9,884 nt of DNA, taken from assembly GCA_020440935.1 (NCBI GenBank), contig JAGRNC010000074.1, positions 1 through 9,884 on the forward strand, given 5' to 3'. The stretch is from Leptospiraceae bacterium (GTDB lineage: Bacteria; Spirochaetota; Leptospiria; Leptospirales; Leptonemataceae). Shown here piece after piece: positions 1 through 6,138 of this stretch; position 1 is the first letter of the stretch, and every line of letters starts with the position of its first letter. A program made the position numbers and the translations under genes. The notes below the pieces were generated by a model that saw only the letters and a program-made list of their open reading frames with translations, was not told the DNA's origin and searched no databases.

Positions 1-563
1 GAAAAGAGGACAATGTTTGCATCTGCTTCTTTGGCGAGGGAGCCGCAAACATCGGCGCCTTCCACGAAGGCCTGAACCTGGCCAGCCTTTGGAATCTACC
101 GGTCATTTTTATCTGCGAAAATAATCATTACAGTATGGGAACGCCGGAGTATCGCTCCCTTTCGGTGGCTGACGTTAGCATACGCGCCGTAGCCTACGAT
201 ATGGCTAGAGACCATTTCAGCGGCGGCGATGTGCTCGAGGTAGAACGCAAAGTAAAGGAATACGTGGATGCGGCCCGTTCCGGCGAAGGCCCTGCGCTAT
301 TAGAGATCAGCACTTACCGATTTCGCGGGCACAGTATGTCGGATCCCGCCAAGTATAGAACGAAAGATGAAGTAGAAACGTACAAGAAGATGGATCCCCT
401 CCGTCGCGCTTACGACACTCTTACCGAAAGCGGTATACCGGAGAAGGATCTGGCGCGAATCGAATCCGATGTTAATAGTAGGATCGAACAGGCCATGGAA
501 TTTGCGGAAAGCTCGGAGGCGCCCGCCCATTCCGAACTGTACAACGATATCTACGCCCCTTAA
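1..563 (+). CDS. pdhA: Pyruvate dehydrogenase E1 component, alpha subunit (5' truncated)
   Basis: The C-terminal 186 residues of the thiamine-diphosphate-dependent E1 alpha subunit, read in the frame starting at base 3 and ending at TAA 561-563; the 5' half lies outside the window. With PdhB it decarboxylates pyruvate and passes the acetyl group to the E2 lipoyl arm in the cytoplasm. Visible residues start in the ThDP/Mg-binding motif: FFGEGAAN (bases 27-50) followed 26 residues later by ENNHYSMG, matching GDG-X(25-30)-NN except that the central Asp is Glu. Downstream, RFRGHSMSDPAKYRT (about bases 318-362) matches the conserved E1 alpha active-site loop, which in mitochondrial enzymes carries the regulatory phosphoserines; it contains the SMSDP core. 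The C-terminus ends normally. pdhB follows after 13 bp. Branched-chain 2-oxoacid or acetoin dehydrogenase alpha subunits are relatives, but this loop and the PdhB partner favour pyruvate. Confidence 0.93.
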   Translation, partial: KEDNVCICFFGEGAANIGAFHEGLNLASLWNLPVIFICENNHYSMGTPEYRSLSVADVSIRAVAYDMARDHFSGGDVLEVERKVKEYVDAARSGEGPALLEISTYRFRGHSMSDPAKYRTKDEVETYKKMDPLRRAYDTLTESGIPEKDLARIESDVNSRIEQAMEFAESSEAPAHSELYNDIYAP

Positions 564-566
564 TTC

Positions 567-572
567 AGGAAG
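567..572 (+). promoter_or_regulatory. Ribosome binding site of pdhB
   Basis: AGGAAG lies in the 13-bp gap after the pdhA stop, with AGGA 6 nt upstream of ATG 577. It decides the start: reading further upstream in frame, to ATG 469, would add 36 residues that overlap pdhA and do not resemble E1 beta, whereas ATG 577 gives the usual E1 beta N-terminus (MGNVKISYREAI). Confidence 0.75.
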
Positions 573-576
573 CAAA

Positions 577-1557
577 ATGGGAAATGTAAAGATCAGCTAT
601 CGCGAAGCCATCCGACGAGCCCTGTTCGAAGAAATGAAAAGGGATCCGGACATATTCTTAATGGGCGAAGAGGTGGGTCACTACGAAGGGGCTTACAAAG
701 CAACGCAGGGGCTTCTGGACGAATTCGGAGAGGATCGAGTGGTGGACACTCCCATTTCCGAGCAGGGCTTTGCCGGCGTGGGCATTGGGGCTGCCATGTG
801 TGGCCTTCGCCCAATCATCGAATTTATGACCTGGAACTTTTCGCTGGTGGCTTTTGACCAGCTTTACAATAACGCAGCAAAGCTAAACTACATGAGCGGC
901 GGCCAATTCCCCATTCCTGTAACATTCCGCGGACCCGGCGGCGCCGGAGGAATGCTGGCCGCGCAGCATTCGCAGGCGCTGGAATCGCTCTATTTACATT
1001 GTCCGGGGCTAAAACTGGTAATGCCTTCCACGCCGTACGATGCGCTGGGTCTATTAAAGACCTCCATTCGGGACAACAATCCTGTGGTATTCATCGAAGG
1101 CGAAGTACTCTATAACGTTACCGGCGAAGCCCCGGAGGAAGAATACCTGCTACCTCTGGGAGTGGCGGATTTGAAAAGAAAAGGAAAAGACTTCAGCATC
1201 ATTTGCTGGTCCAGGGGGTATCATTTTGCTCTGGAGGCCATGGAATCCATCGAAAAGGCCGGCTACGACCCAGAAATCCTGGATCTTCGTAGTCTGCGTC
1301 CCATGGATGAATCGGCCATCTATGAAACTGTGCGAAAAACAGGCCGGGTGCTCATCATCGAAGAATCCTGGCCCAGGGCATCGGTGGGATCGTATGTGGC
1401 CGACCTGATCCAGAGGAATTGCTTTTACGATCTACAATGTCCGGTACTTCGCGTAAGCCAGGAAGATGTGCCCATGCCCTATGCGCGAAACCTGGAAATG
1501 TCCAGTCTGCCGAACCCCACCCGCATTATGGCTGCGGTCGAGGAGCTCATGTCCTGA
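577..1557 (+). CDS. pdhB: Pyruvate dehydrogenase E1 component, beta subunit
   Basis: A 326-residue protein of normal length for the beta subunit of heterotetrameric E1. It pairs with PdhA to form the ThDP active sites that decarboxylate pyruvate and acetylate the lipoyl group of E2. It shows the transketolase pyrimidine-binding domain in roughly residues 4-180 and the transketolase C-terminal domain in about 195-318. Recognisable motifs are GEEVGHYEGAYKATQGL (30-46), DTPISEQGFAGVGIGAAM (57-74) and the FRGPGGAGG...AAQHSQ loop (118-133). E62 occupies the place of the Glu that contacts the ThDP aminopyrimidine, and H131 that of the conserved active-site His. The wording is very close to mitochondrial PDHB (MSGGQFPIP, CPGLKLV, IRDNNPVVFIE). 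It sits 13 bp after pdhA and 9 bp before pdhC, almost certainly in one transcript. A branched-chain E1 beta is less likely. Confidence 0.95.
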   Translation: MGNVKISYREAIRRALFEEMKRDPDIFLMGEEVGHYEGAYKATQGLLDEFGEDRVVDTPISEQGFAGVGIGAAMCGLRPIIEFMTWNFSLVAFDQLYNNAAKLNYMSGGQFPIPVTFRGPGGAGGMLAAQHSQALESLYLHCPGLKLVMPSTPYDALGLLKTSIRDNNPVVFIEGEVLYNVTGEAPEEEYLLPLGVADLKRKGKDFSIICWSRGYHFALEAMESIEKAGYDPEILDLRSLRPMDESAIYETVRKTGRVLIIEESWPRASVGSYVADLIQRNCFYDLQCPVLRVSQEDVPMPYARNLEMSSLPNPTRIMAAVEELMS

Positions 1558-1560
1558 GGA
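1555..1560 (+). promoter_or_regulatory. Ribosome binding site of pdhC, overlapping the pdhB stop
   Basis: TGAGGA contains both the pdhB stop codon (TGA 1555-1557) and a GAGGA Shine-Dalgarno core (1556-1560), 6 nt before ATG 1567. This arrangement suggests translational coupling of the E1 beta and E2 subunits. Confidence 0.75.
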
Positions 1561-1566
1561 TAGTCT

Positions 1567-3054
1567 ATGGCAAATCTAATTGAACTAACGCAATTATCAC
1601 CCACCATGAGCGCCGGCACTTTTGTGCGATGGACCAAGCAAAAAGGCGATGCTGTGGAACCCGGGGATGTAATCGCCGAAGTCGAAACCGACAAAGCGGT
1701 AATGGAGATGGAAGCCCTGGATTCGGGCATCCTGCTGGCCACCCTGGCCGAAGAAGGCGATCAAGTGCCCGTAGGCGCGCCGCTGGGCATTCTCGGCGAA
1801 GTAGGCGAAGAGATTTCGGAGATTCTGGAAAAAGCCAAAAAAGACCTGGAAAAAGCCCGTCAATCCGGTGGTGCGGAGGAGTCTACGTCGTCCGACGGAG
1901 ATTCGGCAAGCCAGAACGGAGAAGCGCAAGATAACCAGCAAGAAACGAGTTCCACCTCGCAAGCCCAGGACGGCGACGGGAGCAGCCCCGATAGCTCATC
2001 GCAAGGTAAAGAAGCCTCGCAAAGCTCCGGGACCAGCAGCTCAGCCAGCCCCGCCACCCGATCCAGCTCTGGCCGAAGGGCGGCATCGGTAAAAGTGAGC
2101 AGCGCAGAAAATCCAATATTGAACGCTCCCGCCCAGAACGGACTCATCGCCCTACCTTCGCACCAGATTCTTTACAAAGCCAGCAAGCAAGGCTTTCGCG
2201 CCACTCCTCTGGCAAGGAAAGTGGCCGCCGAGAATAAGATTGATCTTTCAGTAGTGGAGCCCACCGGCCGCGGAGGAACCATCAGCGAAGATGATGTGCG
2301 CAAAGCAATGAAGATGCGCCCTGTAGCCGGCGCAGGAATTGAAGTTAGGCCAGATCGAAAAGTCCAGCTTTCAAACATGCGCCGAGTCATCGCGGACCGA
2401 TTGCACGATGCAAAAAACAATATACCGCACTTTTATCTCACGGTAGAATACAACGCAGGAGCTCTGTACGATCTAAGAAAGAATTTAAATGCCGATCTTG
2501 CAGCCGTGGCGGGCGAAGAATCCCATCGTTTTTCCATGAACGATTTAATCACCCGGGCAGTAGCGCTCAGCCTGCAACGGCATCCGGTGGTAAACAGCTC
2601 CTGGCGAAACGATCATGTACTGGAACGAGGCTCCATCGATGTGGGCATTGCAGTGGCCATTGACGGAGGCTTAATTACTCCGTACGTCCGCAATGCAGAC
2701 CAGGTCAGCCTGATGCAACTTTCCAAAACTGCCGCCGATCTGGTGGAAAGGGCGCGAAGCAGAAAGCTCAAACCCGAAGAATTCTCCAACGGTACTTTTA
2801 CGATTTCTAACCTTGGAATGTTTGGAATCAAAGAGTTCTCCGCCATTATCAATGAACCGGAGGCTGCCCTTCTGGCCGTGGGCGGTTTGTTTGACAAGCC
2901 TGTAGTCAGCGAAGGGAACATTATTATAGAAAAGACCATCACCATGACATTGAGCTGCGATCATCGGGTCATCGACGGCGCCGAAGGGGCACGATTCTTA
3001 CAAACGCTTAAAGGCTTTATTGAAAACCCATACACTCTAATTGTGGGTTCATGA
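1567..3054 (+). CDS. pdhC: Pyruvate dehydrogenase E2, dihydrolipoamide acetyltransferase
   Basis: A 495-residue E2 that accepts the acetyl group from E1 on a swinging lipoyl arm, transfers it to CoA, and forms the core of the complex. Domains in order: one lipoyl domain (about 1-80) with the lipoylated Lys at K43 in the ETDKAVME motif; a hydrophilic linker (about 100-170); a peripheral-subunit-binding domain (about 211-247, RATPLARKVA through GRGGTISEDDV); and the catalytic domain (about 263-495). The catalytic domain has the FTISNLGMFG signature at 411-420 and the active-site DHRVIDG motif at 465-471, with H466 and D470. A single lipoyl domain is typical of mitochondrial-type and many bacterial E2s. 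The linker is unusual: about 24 of 71 residues are Ser, with many Gln, Gly, Asp and Glu, rather than the common Ala/Pro-rich type. The start is fixed by the SD at 1556-1560. Its stop overlaps the next gene by 4 bp. No E3 gene is visible nearby, so E3 must be encoded elsewhere or upstream. Confidence 0.95.
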   Translation: MANLIELTQLSPTMSAGTFVRWTKQKGDAVEPGDVIAEVETDKAVMEMEALDSGILLATLAEEGDQVPVGAPLGILGEVGEEISEILEKAKKDLEKARQSGGAEESTSSDGDSASQNGEAQDNQQETSSTSQAQDGDGSSPDSSSQGKEASQSSGTSSSASPATRSSSGRRAASVKVSSAENPILNAPAQNGLIALPSHQILYKASKQGFRATPLARKVAAENKIDLSVVEPTGRGGTISEDDVRKAMKMRPVAGAGIEVRPDRKVQLSNMRRVIADRLHDAKNNIPHFYLTVEYNAGALYDLRKNLNADLAAVAGEESHRFSMNDLITRAVALSLQRHPVVNSSWRNDHVLERGSIDVGIAVAIDGGLITPYVRNADQVSLMQLSKTAADLVERARSRKLKPEEFSNGTFTISNLGMFGIKEFSAIINEPEAALLAVGGLFDKPVVSEGNIIIEKTITMTLSCDHRVIDGAEGARFLQTLKGFIENPYTLIVGS

Positions 3055-3431
3055 TTCGTTGCTTCCCTCTTGTTCTCGTTTTGTTCGCTTTCTGCGGAGA
3101 TCCACTGGAGGAGCCGGCAGTGGCCAAATACCGGGAAGGACTAAAGGCCGATCAATTGCAAGGCTTTGATGCCTATGCCAGAAACAACTGCCATGGCTGT
3201 CACGGTCTCAATGGCGACGGAACAGGCCCCCTAAATGCCGGCCATCGCTACTCCATTCCTGACTTCAGAAATGCCGATACTTTCCGTAATGGTTCCGATG
3301 TGTCTTCGATTCAACATTCCATCGAATTTGGGGTAAAGAACGGCAAAACAGGCATGCAGGCCTATCAGAACATCCCGGTGGAGAAACGAGAGAAGATCGC
3401 GGAGTATATCCATTCGCTGGCAAATCCATGA
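3051..3431 (+). CDS. Small exported mono-haem cytochrome c
   Basis: A 126-residue electron carrier predicted to act outside the cytoplasmic membrane. The N-terminus has one Arg (R3) followed by a hydrophobic stretch (residues 5-14), then C15-G-D, which could be a signal peptide or a lipoprotein signal. The lipobox would be LFAFC, with Phe rather than the usual Ala/Gly/Ser at -1, so lipidation is uncertain. One covalent haem site, CHGCH, lies at 47-51, with H51 as proximal ligand, followed by GLNGDGTG, which is typical of class I / cbb3-type cytochrome domains. M102 in GKTGMQAY is the likely distal ligand, and the C-terminal helix (EKREKIAEYIHSLA) fits the fold. ATG 3051 overlaps the pdhC stop in an ATGA, and its own stop overlaps the next gene the same way, implying coupled translation. 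The partner oxidase or reductase is unknown. The Shine-Dalgarno is weak, consistent with coupling. Confidence 0.85.
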   Translation: MIRCFPLVLVLFAFCGDPLEEPAVAKYREGLKADQLQGFDAYARNNCHGCHGLNGDGTGPLNAGHRYSIPDFRNADTFRNGSDVSSIQHSIEFGVKNGKTGMQAYQNIPVEKREKIAEYIHSLANP

Positions 3432-5197
3432 GCCTGGAAAAATCAATAATCCAAAGACTTCTGGAGTCTTTTCTCCCGCCCTGGACCGAAAGGGTGGGCT
3501 TCCCTCCATCAAGGCCAGAAATGGCAGCCATATTTCCGCCCCGGACCAGCCCGATTCCCATGGATCTTGCCCCATCATCGAGTCTGGACGGCATCTACAT
3601 CGATGGAGAGGATTCCCCGGCCGATTCCAGACAACTTACGATTCAGCTGGAAACCCTGGCGCCCGGCGGTATTGCTGTTATGACCCTGTCCCGGGAATAT
3701 TGGACCGTGGCCGGACTGCGGCAGGCCTGCGAAGGCACCGGATTTAGAATCCTATTTTTGAGCCGAGTAAAAAGCGCACAGAAGGTACGTTTTACCCGAG
3801 AAGGTTTGCCCGTGCCGGCCTCCTGGTGGGCACGAATCTTCAATGCGAAGAGACTGGCCAGCTTCCCGGCCCTCTCTTTTCGCAGCGGTAAGGCATTGTT
3901 TGTAATACTACAGAAGCGATTCAGCCCATCGCTTTCCAGCCGTTCTGGAATTAGCGTTGTAACTCTCATGCCCGAAGACCGCTCCCGCGCGGCAGCCATG
4001 CTGGTGCGCTGGGATAGCTTTTTGCGCGAAAAAGGATTTGATGAGGCGCAGCTCGTCTATGTCGAAGACAATCCTCTGGACCCGCCGGCTATGGAACTAT
4101 ACGCCGATTCCATTCGCAAAGTAGATCATTATCGCCCCACCGGGCCCTACGGCGCCCTTCGATCTGGACTGGCATTTTGCAAAGGTAGGAAAGTGATCGT
4201 CGATTTTTCCAGGGGCGAGGTAGATCCGGCCCTCTGTATGCCATTGCTCAATCGTTATCTAGAAGCGGAAAAGGCCATGGGAAAGGATCACTTTGTGGTC
4301 CAGGCCATCGACTATCGGATGCGCCATCCCTATGGATGGATCAAAAGTCTGATTCTCCGTCTAATCGCAGGAACGAATTATCCGGATTCGCCCATCCGAA
4401 TCTATCCGGCCCGCACAGCAGCACTACTTGCCGATTTGCATCCGGAAGAAGTAAAACGTTATCCGCTTCTGCTCTCCATGACAGTAAAGCGAAACGGGGG
4501 CAAGTTCCTGAACGAAAGAGTCAACGTCAAATCGGGGGCCAATGCTCTTTCGCTTACCCTTTTTGGTATGATACTGAATTATTTGCGGCTTCGCGCGGGA
4601 AAGCTCATTGGATATCTGGCTCTGTCAGCGATCGCGCTATTTTCGCTTCCTTCGCTTCATGCCGCCGAGCAATCCGTTCGGGCTGCGCTAAAAAAAGAAG
4701 TCTCCCTTCAATGGGTGATGTCGGGCACGGAAGTTTTACTCCGTGCTCGACCGGCTATGGTACGCGATCCCGGTCATTTATTTGCATCGGGATATCTGGT
4801 GCGCGCCCTACCCGGTTGGGAAGATTCACTGAACGGCTACAAGAATCGATTTCTGGAATCAGGACTGTGGCGCTGGGCAATGATGCTTTTTCAGGCCACC
4901 CTGGCATCCTATCTGTTTTATATTCTGGCAAGTTTACTTCTGTTTAGAAGGCCCGGGCATCGCGCATGGATTATTCTGTTCTATGCCGCTCACCTGCTGG
5001 CTCTACTCCTATGGATTGGATGGGGGATGCATGATACCATCGTAGCCCAGTTGGAATCCGGATTGGATCAGATGTCTTCTTTGCTGCACCCTTCCGCACA
5101 ATTTTGGCAACGAAGCCTGTTTTTTTTGCCTGCATTGGCGCTGGAAGCCGCGACAGCTGTCGTAGTCCTATTTCTTTTTCGTCGAAAATACTTCTGA
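3428..5197 (+). CDS. Membrane protein with methyltransferase-like and degenerate GT2-like segments, function unknown
   Basis: A 589-residue protein I cannot name. Residues about 52-163 resemble the C-terminal half of a class I SAM methyltransferase: LDGIYIDGEDSPAD, then LETLAPGGIAVMTLS in the place of the 'L.PGG.l' strand. The N-terminal SAM-binding Gly-rich loop is not seen. Residues about 174-340 follow the order of a GT2 (GT-A) glycosyltransferase: SVVTLMPEDRSRAAAML, LVYVEDNPLDPP, YGALRSGLAFCKGRKVIVDFSRGEVDPALC. The usual PAYNE, DDGSTD and DxD residues are largely replaced, so catalysis is doubtful. Residues about 393-412 are hydrophobic and end SLPSLHA-AEQ like a signal-peptide cleavage site. 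A polar stretch of about 65 residues and three likely membrane helices (about 481-506, 512-532, 562-584) follow. ATG 3428 overlaps the cytochrome stop in an ATGA, making it the last gene of the pdh cluster. The fold assignments are by eye; the open reading frame and membrane segments are firm. Confidence 0.7.
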   Translation: MSLEKSIIQRLLESFLPPWTERVGFPPSRPEMAAIFPPRTSPIPMDLAPSSSLDGIYIDGEDSPADSRQLTIQLETLAPGGIAVMTLSREYWTVAGLRQACEGTGFRILFLSRVKSAQKVRFTREGLPVPASWWARIFNAKRLASFPALSFRSGKALFVILQKRFSPSLSSRSGISVVTLMPEDRSRAAAMLVRWDSFLREKGFDEAQLVYVEDNPLDPPAMELYADSIRKVDHYRPTGPYGALRSGLAFCKGRKVIVDFSRGEVDPALCMPLLNRYLEAEKAMGKDHFVVQAIDYRMRHPYGWIKSLILRLIAGTNYPDSPIRIYPARTAALLADLHPEEVKRYPLLLSMTVKRNGGKFLNERVNVKSGANALSLTLFGMILNYLRLRAGKLIGYLALSAIALFSLPSLHAAEQSVRAALKKEVSLQWVMSGTEVLLRARPAMVRDPGHLFASGYLVRALPGWEDSLNGYKNRFLESGLWRWAMMLFQATLASYLFYILASLLLFRRPGHRAWIILFYAAHLLALLLWIGWGMHDTIVAQLESGLDQMSSLLHPSAQFWQRSLFFLPALALEAATAVVVLFLFRRKYF

Positions 5198-6127
5198 AAC
5201 GATTACGCCGCATACGATGAGCGCTGCACCCAGGCTTTCAGTCCAGCCCAGAAATTCTCCTAGAATTAGAAATGCGAATACTCCGGCAAAGACCGGCTCC
5301 ATCGCATAGAGCAAAGAAGCCCGCGCTGGCGATGTTTCCCGCTGGTATCGCACCTGCAGAAATACTGTACCAATAGTGGCCGGAATAGCCAGATATAGCA
5401 AACCCAGCCATTGCAGCCAATTCCAATCGGGCCAACCGGCGCTACCATAGTCTTTATCCATGCCCAGATAGGAAGCCGCTGCTGCCGCCACCGATGTAGC
5501 CAGTATCTGGAAGAAGGTCAGATCCAGGGCATTGTAGTGGCGGGAAAACACATCCAGCATGACGATCAATAGCGCAAAGCTGTAGGCGCAGCCCACGGTG
5601 AGGAAATCGCCGATGTTCCAGTTTCCTCCTGCCGGAGATCCGAGCAGAAAGTAAGCGCCCGCCAGAACCAGTAAGAGACCTGCATAGGCGCTACCAATCA
5701 CCCGACGCCGGAGTATAAATATCTGCATGGGAAATGTGAAAAGAACCAGAAGCTGCGTGATAAATGCCGAACGGGCCGGTGAAGTATATACCAGACCTTC
5801 CGTTTGCAGCCCATAGCCGGCAAATGATACCAGGCCTAGAACCAGGCCAACGAAGATCCCATGGCGACTCGCTTCAGAGGCCTTCCCTACCCCCGGCGGC
5901 GCCGTTTTGTATTCTGCCCACCGGCACCAGATGTAATAGGGAGCAAAGCCCAACGCCGCCAGGCCAAACCGAAGAGCAACCAGGCGATACGGAGCGATAC
6001 CTGGTACCAGAACATCGATGGCTACAAATGTGCCGCCCCAGAAAAGAGCACACAGCAACAACATGAAATCGGCGGTGTACTTCCGGGCCACGAAAATCAA
6101 TTGCCCGGTTAGAGCAACATGCGTCAT
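5168..6127 (-). CDS. DMT-superfamily (EamA) transporter
   Basis: A 319-residue polytopic inner-membrane protein with about ten hydrophobic helices in two EamA repeats, the layout of drug/metabolite transporters. The first repeat begins FMLLLCALFWGGTFVAIDVL (21-40), where the WG.TFVA motif is typical. The second ends with SPARASLLYAMEPVFAGV and FLILGEFLGW (266-295), the family signature 'lePvfa...llGE'. The substrate cannot be deduced; exporters of amino acids or other small metabolites are common in the family. The start is uncertain: ATG 6127 is used here. A GTG at 6145 would overlap the symporter, a GTG at 6091 would give an N-terminus (MARKYTADF) closest to family length, and an ATG at 6064 is also in frame. 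None has a clear Shine-Dalgarno. The 3' end overlaps the convergent 589-residue gene by 30 bp. Confidence 0.88.
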   Translation of the reverse strand: MTHVALTGQLIFVARKYTADFMLLLCALFWGGTFVAIDVLVPGIAPYRLVALRFGLAALGFAPYYIWCRWAEYKTAPPGVGKASEASRHGIFVGLVLGLVSFAGYGLQTEGLVYTSPARSAFITQLLVLFTFPMQIFILRRRVIGSAYAGLLLVLAGAYFLLGSPAGGNWNIGDFLTVGCAYSFALLIVMLDVFSRHYNALDLTFFQILATSVAAAAASYLGMDKDYGSAGWPDWNWLQWLGLLYLAIPATIGTVFLQVRYQRETSPARASLLYAMEPVFAGVFAFLILGEFLGWTESLGAALIVCGVIVSEVFSTKKK

Positions 6128-6138
6128 CTGAAAAAATG
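6064..6138. promoter_or_regulatory. Divergent start region between the DMT and symporter genes
   Basis: The only divergent gene pair in the window starts here, so both promoters should lie in or beside this stretch. With ATG 6127 on the minus strand and ATG 6136 on the plus strand, only 8 bp separate the coding regions; with the later DMT starts the gap grows to 44 or 71 bp. I find no convincing -35/-10 pair and no strong Shine-Dalgarno for either gene, so this entry marks a location, not a defined promoter. Confidence 0.35.

Noticed and set aside
469..576. An N-terminal extension of PdhB from an in-frame ATG at 469
   Set aside because: It would overlap pdhA by about 95 bp and adds residues unlike any E1 beta. 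ATG 577 has a good Shine-Dalgarno and gives the normal family N-terminus and length.
1860..2147. Open reading frames on both other strands/frames over the pdhC linker
   Set aside because: They arise from the low-complexity Ser/Gln-coding DNA of the linker. The pdhC frame is supported by strong domains on both sides.
3231..3594. Minus-strand open frames across the cytochrome/589-residue junction
   Set aside because: No recognisable motif, and they lie opposite the CHGCH cytochrome and the next gene. The coding evidence is clearly on the plus strand.
4336..4947. A 203-codon open frame on the + strand inside the 589-residue gene
   Set aside because: It is rich in Arg, Ser and Cys without any domain pattern, and it lies in the +1/+2 frame of a gene whose own frame shows membrane helices and fold-like motifs. 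It is most likely a shadow.
5174..5189. Inverted repeat TTTTCGTCGAAAA near the convergent gene ends as a terminator
   Set aside because: The stem is only about 5 bp and A/T-rich with a 3-nt loop, no T-run follows it, and it lies within coding sequence of both genes.
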